IMG/VR virus record: IMGVR_UViG_3300026292_000045
Coordinates: 1 to 20,204 of that record
Direction: 5' to 3' (one strand)
Source: a virus
Length of the DNA: 20,204 nucleotides
Program-made: the position numbers and the translations under genes
Shown here: one piece after another, positions 1-7,735 of the stretch
Layout: every line of letters begins with the position of its first letter
Numbering within the stretch: position 1 is the stretch's first letter
The notes under the pieces: model-generated
Databases searched by the model: none
Told to the model about the DNA's origin: nothing
The model's input: only the letters and a program-made list of their open reading frames with translations

Positions 1-274
1 GGTCACAGTCTTTAGACTTCTTATCCCAAGGAGAAAATCGCTTAGATTTCCTAACACTATGTATATAATATTGATACTGAAGGTCGTTATCTAAATGTGC
101 TGATGCATTCATATAATTAGCAAGCATTACTGTGTCTACAAATCCACTGAGACACTTGTTAATTACATAAGCAGGGTACTTCTTCATTGCCCTCTCATCC
201 TCAGACATATCCATTGTCTTAAGGTTGATACTATTGAGGTAATCCTTTAAAGGATATTCATGTTTAGATGTCAT
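1..274 (-). CDS. 62: Clamp-loader small subunit gp62, N-terminal part (cut by window edge)
   Basis: This is the N-terminal 91 residues of a protein that continues past the left edge. In T4, gp62 is the single small subunit that joins four gp44 subunits to form the loader that opens the gp45 ring at primer ends. The visible protein begins MTSKHEYPLKDYLNSINLK and contains a YPAYVINKCLSGF segment, an ANYMNAS segment and a basic stretch (VRKSKRFSPWDKK) near residues 75-87, a pattern I recognise from cyanophage gp62. The start ATG is at 274-272 and lies inside the end of the upstream oxygenase gene (11-base overlap). T4 gp62 is about 187 residues, so roughly half is visible. The identification rests on sequence memory and on the nearby gp44/gp45; no catalytic motif is expected in this subunit. 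Confidence 0.85.
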   Translation of the reverse strand, partial: MTSKHEYPLKDYLNSINLKTMDMSEDERAMKKYPAYVINKCLSGFVDTVMLANYMNASAHLDNDLQYQYYIHSVRKSKRFSPWDKKSKDCD

Positions 275-863
275 AGGAGTAGCACCTCTTAGAAGCAATT
301 CTTTCATCAACAGAGAAGGTTTGGACAAAGAAAACTTGTGTTAACCTGTCTTCTCCCTCTTGGTATCGACTTGTATGTCCATGCCATTCCATAGCATCAT
401 ACACGATACATCTATTATACACGTTTTTAATCTCTACGCTAGTTTTAAACTGTGCATTGTGTGCTTCATATGACTGATTCTCTTCAAACTCATCTGGTAC
501 TAATTTATAAAGAGAGGTACCACTCCCATCATCAGGGTTAGGATTAAGGTATACCACGCCAGCACAGAAACAACCAGTGTCATTATGAATTAAACCTCTA
601 TCAAATGGACTACCTTTATCTATAGGTGGTATCTTTTGAAACTGAGTGAGAATTGTGCCAGTAAATCCAGTAGTAACATCCGTCATGAGGGATAGAAACT
701 TCAGACTCATCTGCTCAAACATTCCTTGGTCTAGTTCATTAAGAGGTTTAGTCCTAGATCCAGGGTAATGACCCTTAACATCGTAGTCTAAACTCAATGC
801 ATACTCCCTAATCTTATCAGGGTCTTTATAGAAATTGTCAAACATTATGAGTGGTACATTCAT
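264..863 (-). CDS. Putative 2OG-Fe(II) oxygenase, DUF6445-like
   Basis: A 199-residue protein that resembles small phage dioxygenase-like proteins (DUF6445 type). It begins with a FDNFYKDPDKIREYAL segment near residues 8-23, typical of that group. A canonical metal pair H93-x-D95 sits in LIHNDTGCFCAGVVYLNP, then GSGTSLY, then a distal histidine in MEWHGH (H161 or H163) and R173 as a possible 2-oxoglutarate binder. Such enzymes hydroxylate or otherwise oxidise a substrate with 2OG, O2 and Fe(II); the substrate here is unknown. I chose the ATG at 863 because the family-like sequence begins there. An in-frame ATG at 911 would add 16 residues and overlap dam by 11 bases, so it is the main alternative. 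It lies between dam and gp62, as the last gene of the oxygenase island. Confidence 0.72.
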   Translation of the reverse strand: MNVPLIMFDNFYKDPDKIREYALSLDYDVKGHYPGSRTKPLNELDQGMFEQMSLKFLSLMTDVTTGFTGTILTQFQKIPPIDKGSPFDRGLIHNDTGCFCAGVVYLNPNPDDGSGTSLYKLVPDEFEENQSYEAHNAQFKTSVEIKNVYNRCIVYDAMEWHGHTSRYQEGEDRLTQVFFVQTFSVDERIASKRCYSYDI

Positions 864-900
864 GACACCACCCTTAACCCCACACTCTTGTGTTAGATTA

Positions 901-1743
901 TCATGTCCCATATAATGCTTCCAAAGGAGTGCGATTAATATCGTAGTTACATACAAGTAACTCCTTCTTCATTTTATTATCTGGCCTATGCTTCATACCA
1001 TAGGTAATTTTAAATTCTTCTTGATGGAAGTTACTATACGCTTCCTTTAAGGTATCAGAGTTATTGTAAGTTACAAACCAATCATGTTTGCAATCCTCAC
1101 ATGCCTTAACAAACTCCTCATGGTTGAATGACTTATGCAATTCAGCATTACTACCATAGAGATACACACCAATCTGATATGGTGGGTCTAGGTAGATGAA
1201 TGTGCCATCACCAGGAGCACTCATCACCTCAGAGTAATCAAGGTTAGTAATCTTCCAGTCTTGAATCAGACTAGAGATAAACTTAAGACCTGATGCTCCA
1301 CGAGTAGTAAAATTCTGACGTGATGCAGTAGCACTGAAGGAACTATTCTCTGTCAGTCCAGAGTAACTACACTTATTCAGAATCCAGAAGAGACATGCTC
1401 TCTCGAAATCATCTTCCTCTGTCTTAATATTCTCCTTAGATGCCTTAAACAACTCCTTGGCCTTATCCTCTGAGCTATGGTCTATCTTATACTCACGCAA
1501 TGCCTCACTCAGGTCATCACCTCTCTTCTGTAGTTGCACCCAGAAGTTATAGAGGTAAGTATACTTGTCATTAATCCACACAGGTACATCAGGATACTTC
1601 TGAGTGAATAGAAGTGCTACCGAAGCACCACCCACGAATGGTTCACGATACTCTTTAATATCATTAGGGAAACGTGGAATAAAATCTTTTGCTACCCTTG
1701 ATTTTCCACCAGGATAACGGAGTGGTGTCTTCAAATACTTCAT
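901..1743 (-). CDS. dam: DNA N6-adenine methyltransferase, Dam (D12) class
   Basis: A 280-residue enzyme that would transfer a methyl group from S-adenosylmethionine to N6 of adenine in DNA. The class hallmarks are present in order: the N-terminal TPLRYPGGKSR segment (residues 6-16), the AdoMet-binding motif EPFVGGASV (34-42), NKCSYSG (123-129) and the catalytic IYLDPPY with DPPY at 186-189. The length is normal for Dam/D12 enzymes. The ATG at 1743 overlaps the stop of the upstream oxygenase by ATGA, so the two are probably translationally coupled. No restriction endonuclease is visible beside it, so it looks like an orphan methylase, perhaps for protection or marking of phage DNA. The recognition site cannot be read from the sequence; GATC would be only a guess from the family name. 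Confidence 0.93.
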   Translation of the reverse strand: MKYLKTPLRYPGGKSRVAKDFIPRFPNDIKEYREPFVGGASVALLFTQKYPDVPVWINDKYTYLYNFWVQLQKRGDDLSEALREYKIDHSSEDKAKELFKASKENIKTEEDDFERACLFWILNKCSYSGLTENSSFSATASRQNFTTRGASGLKFISSLIQDWKITNLDYSEVMSAPGDGTFIYLDPPYQIGVYLYGSNAELHKSFNHEEFVKACEDCKHDWFVTYNNSDTLKEAYSNFHQEEFKITYGMKHRPDNKMKKELLVCNYDINRTPLEALYGT

Positions 1744-2399
1744 AATACTTCTAAGTTAAGTTGTGGCATGCCATGTGGACCTTGATTAATCTTTCCAGAA
1801 GGAAATGCATTGAAACTAATAGTCCATCTATCAAAATCCTCTAGTTGTCTACCAGAGAAATGTTTCAACCAACTGGGAAACAATATAAGTTTACCAGGAT
1901 TGGCTTCATACTTTTCATTGATGCCTAGATTCCATCCATCCATCTTCATCTTATCATCTTCCCAGATATCCAAGACATTATATGTCCTAGGAATACATGG
2001 GTCATCAAAGATTGTAGGAGCACCATCAGTAATGTAGTATACAGCACTGAGATATGCCATAGGATGACGGTGTAATGGATGTCCCCATCCAGTCCGTGCA
2101 GGTGCGTGATTGAACCATGATAGACTAATGTCTAACTTTTCGCAATCAAGTTTAAACTTCTCGACATATTGGTCGAGACAGTCCTCAAAGAATAACATGA
2201 TGCGATCTACACAATCATGCATCCTTTCTTTGTGTAGCGTAGGTTTGGATGTGATAACACCCTCAGGAAAATTATCCTGACCAGCAGGGAAACCCCTAGC
2301 CCACTCAGTAAATTCCTTTACCCACTCAGGAGAGTGACCGATGTCGGTATACTCCATGATTTTAACAGGGAAATAATGTAGTTCTTTCTCTTCAATCAT
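1740..2399 (-). CDS. Putative 2OG-Fe(II) oxygenase of the PF13759-like phage family, paralogue A
   Basis: A 219-residue protein, one of three tandemly placed paralogues. The conserved core reads HPLHRHPMAYLSAVYY near residues 107-122, then GAPTIFDDP, then GKLILFPSWLKH (H180), then R191 and the ISFNAFPSG strand. This is the double-stranded beta-helix layout of the small phage putative 2OG-Fe(II) oxygenases. At the usual HxD position I see HRH (H110, H112), so the facial triad is either atypical or supplied by a different acidic residue such as those in FDDP. Substrate unknown. The ATG at 2399 overlaps the upstream membrane-protein gene by 8 bases, and the stop overlaps the dam start by ATGA. 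Confidence 0.75.
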   Translation of the reverse strand: MIEEKELHYFPVKIMEYTDIGHSPEWVKEFTEWARGFPAGQDNFPEGVITSKPTLHKERMHDCVDRIMLFFEDCLDQYVEKFKLDCEKLDISLSWFNHAPARTGWGHPLHRHPMAYLSAVYYITDGAPTIFDDPCIPRTYNVLDIWEDDKMKMDGWNLGINEKYEANPGKLILFPSWLKHFSGRQLEDFDRWTISFNAFPSGKINQGPHGMPQLNLEVL

Positions 2400-2679
2400 T
2401 TTTAGTAATCCACCGAGGTAAATAAAATATCAACCAGGCGAGTGTCCAGAAGGTTGCTAATACCATTATATGTAAAACTCTATGAGAGTTGACTATTAGT
2501 CCACAAGTTACTAATGATATCCATAACCAATCTAAAGTGCCATGCAGTCTCCACCACAACTTATCACCTAACTTCTTCATCACCTTATCTCTAAGTCTAG
2601 CAAAGAATGGTGATACATGTCGCATCATCACAAATCCCTCATTAAAAAACATGAGGGTGAATCCAATCCAAAAAATCAT
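2392..2679 (-). CDS. Small membrane protein of unknown function
   Basis: I do not recognise a family for this 95-residue protein. It has a hydrophobic N-terminus (IFWIGFTLMFF, residues 2-12), a basic middle (RLRDKVMKKLGDK), and two further hydrophobic stretches around residues 50-63 (LWISLVTCGLIV) and 70-86 (HIMVLATFWTLAWLIFY), followed by a short charged tail. The most likely layout is two or three membrane segments in the host inner or thylakoid membrane. It is tightly packed between two oxygenase paralogues: its start overlaps the upstream stop by ATGA (2676-2679), and its stop overlaps the next start by 8 bases. This supports it as a real gene in the same transcription unit. Function cannot be inferred beyond membrane location. 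Confidence 0.75.
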   Translation of the reverse strand: MIFWIGFTLMFFNEGFVMMRHVSPFFARLRDKVMKKLGDKLWWRLHGTLDWLWISLVTCGLIVNSHRVLHIMVLATFWTLAWLIFYLPRWITKND

Positions 2680-3356
2680 TTTTTATAATCCTTCAAGGGT
2701 AATGGACCTAAGATGTCCCAACCACGTACCTTTGGTATGTTAACCATAGGTCGTTGCCAACCACCCATATTAACATCACCTTGTGGGAATGTATTAAATG
2801 CAATAGAAAATCTATCAACAGGATCTACATTCTCTATACTAGCATGGACTAACCAACTAGGAAAAATAATAAGTCCTCCAGGTCCTCCATGATAGAAGAA
2901 TCTACAATCGGATCCAGGTCCTCCGTCAAGATGTAATGATGACCACTCTCTCTTATCCACAGGGTCTAAGAAAATAGTAGGAGCACCTTCAGTCATGTAG
3001 TAGATACCACTAAGGTAAGACATTGGGTGTCTGTGAGCGTCATGATGGTGACCTGAACCACCTCTTGACTGATTACACCACGCTTTATTAACTATTATTC
3101 TATCACAACACCAGCCATTGTCAAAGTGTAGTGTGTCCACACACTGTTGAAACCAACGCATGATGTCTCTAAACTCAGGTAGTGTTTGAATATCATCAGT
3201 AGTACCAACACCACCACGTCCATTTGCATCGAGATTATAATTCCTATAATCTACATTCTGTGCTGCCTCCAGAGTCTTATTATTCAACTCAGGTTCTGCC
3301 TTAAAGGAGAAGCATCTGATAGGAAATAAATTCTCAGTAGTATACCTCTGTCTCAT
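2676..3356 (-). CDS. Putative 2OG-Fe(II) oxygenase of the PF13759-like phage family, paralogue B
   Basis: A 226-residue paralogue of the neighbouring oxygenases. The core is HHHDAHRHPMSYLSGIYY (residues 103-120), GAPTIFLDP, a glycine-rich insertion around 145-161, GLIIFPSWLVH (H171), R182 and SIAFNTFPQG. As in the other two paralogues, HRH (H108, H110) stands where HxD is usual. This copy also has an upstream HHD that could serve instead, which the other two lack. The N-terminal 90 residues are poorly conserved between the paralogues, which may point to different substrates. The start ATG at 3356 overlaps the upstream oxygenase stop by ATGA, and its own stop overlaps the membrane-protein start by ATGA. 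No substrate can be assigned. Confidence 0.77.
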   Translation of the reverse strand: MRQRYTTENLFPIRCFSFKAEPELNNKTLEAAQNVDYRNYNLDANGRGGVGTTDDIQTLPEFRDIMRWFQQCVDTLHFDNGWCCDRIIVNKAWCNQSRGGSGHHHDAHRHPMSYLSGIYYMTEGAPTIFLDPVDKREWSSLHLDGGPGSDCRFFYHGGPGGLIIFPSWLVHASIENVDPVDRFSIAFNTFPQGDVNMGGWQRPMVNIPKVRGWDILGPLPLKDYKK

Positions 3357-3955
3357 AATACATCTATATTCGCAATGCCTTGATTAATCTTTCCATATGG
3401 AAGAGCATTAAAGCTTATACTATATCTATCTATATCGGCCACACATGTGTCGTGAACCAACCATGAAGGGAAGATGATAAGTTTACCCTGCTTTGCATCC
3501 GATTGATAGACTTGAGGTCCATTGTCATCTACTGCACCATCAGGTGCGATGATAGGTAGGGTATGTATATCCCACTGACCTAATGCCCTCTGCATAAGAG
3601 GGTCATAAAATACTGTAGGAGCACCACCTGTAAGATAATATACTGCTGACCAATATGAATTAGCATGTCTGTGTGCTTCTTGTTGAGTACCAGGTCTATA
3701 ATGGTTAGCCCACATAGATGATATCTTAAACCCACCACAGTCATAATTTTTCTGCCTATGTAAATCAGTTAGACACTCATTAAACCACCGTGTCAATGAA
3801 TCAAACATAGGCATCTTATGCAGGTCAGGTCCTGCATTACGTACACCTGACCCTCTTTCTTTCCAAACCAACTGATTACATGTATGCACCCAATCATGCA
3901 ACCATGAATCATTCCATTCATATATTTCTATAGGATATATCTTCTTAACTTTCAT
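3353..3955 (-). CDS. Putative 2OG-Fe(II) oxygenase of the PF13759-like phage family, paralogue C
   Basis: A 200-residue paralogue. The core is QEAHRHANSYWSAVYY (residues 92-107) with HRH at 95-97, GAPTVFYDP, GKLIIFPSWLVH (H168), R177 and SISFNALPYG, ending with KINQG as in paralogue A. I chose the ATG at 3955 because the protein then starts MKVKKIYPIEIYEW, similar to the EKELHYFPVKIMEY start of paralogue A. Longer in-frame starts (up to 4003) would lie wholly inside the 57-residue gene upstream. With the chosen start the two genes overlap by 11 bases. The enzyme class is inferred from the fold signature, and the substrate is unknown. Confidence 0.77.
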   Translation of the reverse strand: MKVKKIYPIEIYEWNDSWLHDWVHTCNQLVWKERGSGVRNAGPDLHKMPMFDSLTRWFNECLTDLHRQKNYDCGGFKISSMWANHYRPGTQQEAHRHANSYWSAVYYLTGGAPTVFYDPLMQRALGQWDIHTLPIIAPDGAVDDNGPQVYQSDAKQGKLIIFPSWLVHDTCVADIDRYSISFNALPYGKINQGIANIDVL

Positions 3956-4118
3956 ATTTCTCTTTCCATTCAGCATACATGCGTCCATAGACCATGCCTT
4001 CATGGGATTTCAATGGGGATCCTTCTAGGATTTCCCTCTCACGTTTGTTGATAACGTTGTATGCATCAGAGAGGTAATCATTTTCCCAATTTTCAATCAT
4101 TTCTTTACTTGGATTCAT
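3945..4118 (-). CDS. Conserved-looking 57-residue hypothetical protein
   Basis: A short gene lying between gp44 and the oxygenase paralogues. It begins MNPSKEMIENWENDYLSD, continues with a charged helical middle (NVINKREREIL), and ends GRMYAEWKEKYES. There are no membrane segments, cysteines or recognisable motifs; the composition suggests a small soluble helical protein. Support for it being real: the ATG at 4118 overlaps the gp44 stop by ATGA, as at most junctions here, its reading frame is open over exactly the gap between gp44 and paralogue C, and it ends 11 bases inside the next gene. Function unknown. Confidence 0.72.
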   Translation of the reverse strand: MNPSKEMIENWENDYLSDAYNVINKREREILEGSPLKSHEGMVYGRMYAEWKEKYES

Positions 4119-5059
4119 TTGAATTCACACCTCATCATTAACTCTGTCATGAATGCAACCATATTAATCTCTTGGTCAACTACAAATGCAGATTTGTATT
4201 GATACTCAGATATAATAATGACTGCTTCGGGAATAGATCCTGCGTTAAGATAGTTATAAAGATTATCATACAACTTACGCATGATAACTTTAGGTTCGTT
4301 ATCCATATTCTGAGCAACCCACTTCTTCATGTTGGTAAACTCTTTCTTCCTAAGATAACCTACTACCTTTTCAATACTAAAATCATTTGATGACCCTAGA
4401 ATACCTGCATCAATCTTACCAGTTGCAGCATACCTTTGTAACTCATTAAGAGTCCTTCTAAAGTCTGGGAAGTGCTTCATTACAACTTCGGCCACAACCT
4501 TATCCTCGTAGGAAATCATTTCCATCTCAAGGATAACCTTAACTGCTTTAAAGAATTGCTCCGCTAGTGCTTTCTTCTCTGCTCCTTTGACCGAAAAATC
4601 GACCACTGAGCACCTACTATGGAGGGGTTCTATGACCTTATTTTTATAATTACACGTGAATATGAACCTGCAATTCTTCTGGAATTCCTCGATGGATGCT
4701 CTAAGTAATAGTTGTACGTCGGGGGTGGTATTATCTGCTTCATCAATAATGATAACCTTGTGACGAGCCCCAGATGTAAGAGAAACAGTACTAGCAAAGG
4801 TCTTTGCCTGATTGCGTACAGTGTCCAGGAATCTACCTTCATCAGACCCATTAATGACATAGAAATCTGCTCCTAATTCTTTACATAATGCTTTAGCAAT
4901 CGTAGTTTTACCCACACCTGCCGACCCTGACAGTAAAAGATTAGGACATTCACCTTGGTCAATGAATCCTTGAAACAATTTCTTCGTATGCTCAGGGAGA
5001 ATGCACTCCGCTACTGTCTGTGGTCGATACTTTTCTACCCAGAGAAACAGTTTATCCAT
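4115..5059 (-). CDS. 44: Clamp-loader large subunit gp44 (AAA+ ATPase)
   Basis: A 314-residue ATPase subunit of the sliding-clamp loader, close to T4 gp44 (about 319 residues). With gp62 it uses ATP to load the gp45 ring onto primed DNA for the phage polymerase. Visible motifs are the N-terminal WVEKYRPQTV (residues 7-16) of RFC-type loaders, Walker A GSAGVGKT (45-52), Walker B IIIDEAD (103-109), a sensor-1 region (FIFTCNY) and the SRC motif (148-150) that carries the trans-acting arginine. The start at 5059 overlaps the upstream oxygenase gene by 8 bases. In T4 gene 62 follows directly; here the 57-residue gene, oxygenases and dam intervene. Confidence 0.96.
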   Translation of the reverse strand: MDKLFLWVEKYRPQTVAECILPEHTKKLFQGFIDQGECPNLLLSGSAGVGKTTIAKALCKELGADFYVINGSDEGRFLDTVRNQAKTFASTVSLTSGARHKVIIIDEADNTTPDVQLLLRASIEEFQKNCRFIFTCNYKNKVIEPLHSRCSVVDFSVKGAEKKALAEQFFKAVKVILEMEMISYEDKVVAEVVMKHFPDFRRTLNELQRYAATGKIDAGILGSSNDFSIEKVVGYLRKKEFTNMKKWVAQNMDNEPKVIMRKLYDNLYNYLNAGSIPEAVIIISEYQYKSAFVVDQEINMVAFMTELMMRCEFK

Positions 5060-5624
5060 AATCAGTGTTAATAATAATGCGGTTGGGATGTTCCTTAGGT
5101 GAGTGCCCTGTATGTAGGTGACTACCTTGGAATACTAGGAGTCTGTTTGCTTTAGGTTTAATCCTTGCCATCTCAGTAAAAGTTCCTAACCCTTGTTGGT
5201 CACCTTGCTCATTGAAGAGAATAGTATCACCATCAGAGTCATTAACATAATAGATAGATGCCATGTGTGGGTGCTCAAAGTCTACATGTGGATGATGGAC
5301 AATCCCATTAGGATTATACATGGTCATGTCTGCTCTGCATCTAATACGTGCATTACTGCACCCAATTAAATCTTGAATCTGGAATACCAGTGGCATGATT
5401 AGAGAGGTAGCAGGATTGGGTTGAATTTGTACATCATCCCTAATAAAATTATGACTAAATCCTTGCTTACCTAACTCAGGATCTGCCAGAGCTCCTCTGC
5501 TGATATCCGCTTGATAAAACCACTCCATCTCATTACCACCAAGATAGTTTAAGAGTTCTCGGTGGTAACTAGGAGTTAGAAAATCGTCCTTAAGGCTCCA
5601 AGGCAATGTAGTAAGAGAGGTCAT
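5052..5624 (-). CDS. Putative 2OG-Fe(II) oxygenase with canonical HxD...H triad
   Basis: A 190-residue protein with a complete oxygenase signature: H113-x-D115 in HPHVDFEHPHMASIYYVND, then DGDTILFNE, then KANRLLVFQGSHLHTGHSP with a distal metal histidine (probably H171) and R182 in NRIIINTDY as the likely 2-oxoglutarate binder. It is clearly divergent from the three HRH paralogues downstream. Similar proteins are frequent in marine T4-like phages, with unknown substrates. The start at 5624 overlaps the end of gp45 by 35 bases, longer than other overlaps here. No good Shine-Dalgarno sequence is visible and the next ATG is at residue 33, so the exact start is uncertain. It sits between gp45 and gp44 in the replication block. 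Confidence 0.82.
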   Translation of the reverse strand: MTSLTTLPWSLKDDFLTPSYHRELLNYLGGNEMEWFYQADISRGALADPELGKQGFSHNFIRDDVQIQPNPATSLIMPLVFQIQDLIGCSNARIRCRADMTMYNPNGIVHHPHVDFEHPHMASIYYVNDSDGDTILFNEQGDQQGLGTFTEMARIKPKANRLLVFQGSHLHTGHSPKEHPNRIIINTDYG

Positions 5625-6309
5625 TATGAGTCAATGAAATAAACGCTGCAATATTCTTCTTACTTATTGTAACATGGTAACTACCATCACTTAGTTTCAA
5701 GTTTTCAACTTTGAAACAATAGCAGAAGTTACGACGCTCATCATTCATCTCCGAAGGTCTTTCAAACGTGACTTTCTTCAGTGGTAGTGAGAAGACATTA
5801 GAAGTATCATTCTTCTTGTCCTTAACACATACACTATACTCACCTTCAAATCCATAGACACACAAATCTTCTACCCCATACACCTTCGCTGCTTGCAACA
5901 GTTGTTGAATGTCCTGTTGAGGAAGGTCAAAGTGAAGTTCCTTATCAGGAAGGTCACCATTAAAATCTGGTGGGGTTACAATGATCTCAGGGTCACTGTA
6001 ATAGAATACTGTCTTACCCTTAGTCTCCTCATCAAAGATGATTACCCTCTTATCATCAGGGAAATTAAGGACTGGTTCCTTAAACAGAGACAATGCTCCA
6101 AGGAACAAAGGCAAATCATAGATTGCCATCTGCTCAGGAATAAATTCTTGAATAGATGTCATAGCAATGATATTCTTGTTGACTGAAATAGTCTCAAGAA
6201 GTTTACCTTGTGGGATAAGGACAGACTTATTGATTGTGCTGAAGTTACGCAGCAAATCAACAGTCTTCTTACTCAATTTTACTGTTCTAAAATTCTGTAG
6301 TTGTGTCAT
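5590..6309 (-). CDS. 45: Sliding clamp gp45 (DNA polymerase processivity factor)
   Basis: A 239-residue protein matching T4 gp45 (228 residues) in layout: LSKKTVDLLRNFSTIN near the N-terminus (T4 has LSKDTTALLKNFATIN), MAIYDLPLFLGALSLF near residues 61-76 (T4 AIYDLNGFLGILSL), a DIQQLLQAAKVYGV helix in the second domain, and YYIALEP at the C-terminus (T4 YVVALE). Three copies form a ring that tethers the polymerase to DNA; in T4 the DNA-bound clamp also activates late transcription with gp55 and gp33. The N-terminus is about 10 residues longer than in T4. The ATG at 6309 overlaps the DUF3310-like stop by ATGA. Confidence 0.96.
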   Translation of the reverse strand: MTQLQNFRTVKLSKKTVDLLRNFSTINKSVLIPQGKLLETISVNKNIIAMTSIQEFIPEQMAIYDLPLFLGALSLFKEPVLNFPDDKRVIIFDEETKGKTVFYYSDPEIIVTPPDFNGDLPDKELHFDLPQQDIQQLLQAAKVYGVEDLCVYGFEGEYSVCVKDKKNDTSNVFSLPLKKVTFERPSEMNDERRNFCYCFKVENLKLSDGSYHVTISKKNIAAFISLTHNDLSYYIALEP

Positions 6310-6620
6310 TCGTAATCAATCAAAGACGGAGGGGTGCCAATTTGGACTGGTTTGTCATCAGGGTACGACGTACCTGAGAAATAATACAATAGTATAGCAT
6401 AGTGAATGATTTTTAGCACATCACTCTTATGCTGACTCTTCTTTTTGTACCGAGATGCATACTTAATGATATTGGACTGACAGAATTGCTCTGCTGTCCC
6501 GATTGATTCAAGGAGATCCAAAGTTTGAATCCCCTTTTCATCATTAGAGTAATGACTTCGATATGTCTGAGAGATATAATCTGATACGACTTTAATCGTA
6601 TCATCTTCTCTGTATTTCAT
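6306..6620 (-). CDS. DUF3310-like (SaV-like) small phage protein
   Basis: A 104-residue protein resembling DUF3310, a small helical family common in phages and of unsettled function, sometimes labelled nucleotide kinase-like without strong evidence. The visible pattern is SHYSNDEKGIQTLDLLESI (residues 22-40), FCQSNIIKYASRYKKK (46-61) and DVLKIIHYAILLYYF (67-81). These correspond to the family's HY.....IE..., GN.IKY..R...K and DL.KA..Y blocks. The family's usual GN is SN here. The start at 6620 lies 4 bases after the end of cobS, and the stop overlaps the gp45 start by ATGA. It is probably co-transcribed with gp45. Confidence 0.72.
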   Translation of the reverse strand: MKYREDDTIKVVSDYISQTYRSHYSNDEKGIQTLDLLESIGTAEQFCQSNIIKYASRYKKKSQHKSDVLKIIHYAILLYYFSGTSYPDDKPVQIGTPPSLIDYE

Positions 6621-6624
6621 GATA

Positions 6625-7719
6625 TCACGTGGCTAGAATGTTGTCAAGGTTTTCGATGTCTACCTCATTGTCTATCTTATCATACAACTCAAGGAATGAC
6701 TGCTTTGTCTCGTCATCAAAACGATTCAAGCACACCTTGATTGCCTTAACTCTATCTTTAAAGATAGCAAAGGCACGGATGATATGCACAAGACGACGTG
6801 TAGAGATAACTTCATCCACTCCACCCTCATTAAAGGTCTTACGGATGATGTCTGCCCATGATGTCAAGTTAGAAATGTACTTTTCATCACAGCAATTCAA
6901 CTCTTTACAGTAGTTGTTGAGCATTCTTGTCTCTGTCTTAGGAGATGCATACTCTTGCTCGAAAGTTATGGGGAATCTTTCAAGGAAGGCTTCATTGAGC
7001 ACGTTAGTTCCAATAAATCTTCCGTCGTCTGAACCCTTACCTTTAGTATTTGCGGTTGCGATGACGGTAAATCCGTCTCTTGGCTTAACGAATCTTCCAA
7101 CCTTTTTAAGAAAAACTCCATTTCCTTCAAGGATACTCTGAAGGCAGAGAATTTTGTTAGAGGCAAGGTCGATCTCGTCAAGGAGCAAGACTGAACCTCG
7201 CTCAAGGGCTTCGATGACTGGGCCGTTATGCCAGACGGTGTTGCCATCAACAAGACGGAAACCACCAATAAGATCGTCTTCATCAGTCTCCACTGTAATG
7301 TTTACACGTATTAAATCTCTCTTTGTTTGAGCACATGCTTGCTCCACAGAGAAAGTCTTTCCATTACCAGATAATCCAGTAACGAAAATAGGATAGAAGA
7401 TTTTACTATTAATAATCTTCTTCAAGTCATTGAAGTTTCCGAATGGTACGTAGTTTGGATCTTTCTCTGGTACCAAATTCTTAACCTCAGGTGATACAAG
7501 GGTCACTGTCTGCTCAAGTTGCTGACGTGCTTCTTCTACTGTCAAATTCCAGACTCCTCGCTTCACCTTATATTGTAGCAAATATTTTGTTACCGTTTGG
7601 TATGCAAGACCGAAATGGTCACAGGCTTTTAGTAGTTGCTCGGTCTTAACATCAGTACCGAACTCACCTACTAGATAATCTCTCAAGTCTTCTGGGGTGA
7701 CTGATACTTTAACTGGCAT
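6625..7719 (-). CDS. cobS: CobS-like MoxR-type AAA+ ATPase
   Basis: A 364-residue AAA+ ATPase of the CobS/MoxR branch. CobS with CobT and CobN forms cobaltochelatase in aerobic B12 synthesis; cyanophages carry cobS widely and usually without the rest of the complex. Motifs: Walker A GLSGNGKT (115-122), the conserved TDEDDLIGGFRLVDG block (145-159), Walker B VLLLDEID (177-184), sensor-1 VIATANT (219-225) and a FLERFP segment with a likely arginine finger (R248). The N-terminal 85 residues look like a small helical domain. I chose the ATG at 7719; the frame extends to a GTG at 7755, but that GTG lies inside the shared 23-base upstream motif and lacks a ribosome site. A vWA-domain gene lies two genes upstream, a typical MoxR partner. 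Confidence 0.9.
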   Translation of the reverse strand: MPVKVSVTPEDLRDYLVGEFGTDVKTEQLLKACDHFGLAYQTVTKYLLQYKVKRGVWNLTVEEARQQLEQTVTLVSPEVKNLVPEKDPNYVPFGNFNDLKKIINSKIFYPIFVTGLSGNGKTFSVEQACAQTKRDLIRVNITVETDEDDLIGGFRLVDGNTVWHNGPVIEALERGSVLLLDEIDLASNKILCLQSILEGNGVFLKKVGRFVKPRDGFTVIATANTKGKGSDDGRFIGTNVLNEAFLERFPITFEQEYASPKTETRMLNNYCKELNCCDEKYISNLTSWADIIRKTFNEGGVDEVISTRRLVHIIRAFAIFKDRVKAIKVCLNRFDDETKQSFLELYDKIDNEVDIENLDNILAT

Positions 7720-7735
7720 TGAATCGTTTAATTTG

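Noticed and set aside
6966-7283. 105-codon minus-strand open frame inside cobS
   Set aside because: Out of frame with the AAA+ ATPase across its Walker B and sensor region; the ATPase frame is plainly the coding one.
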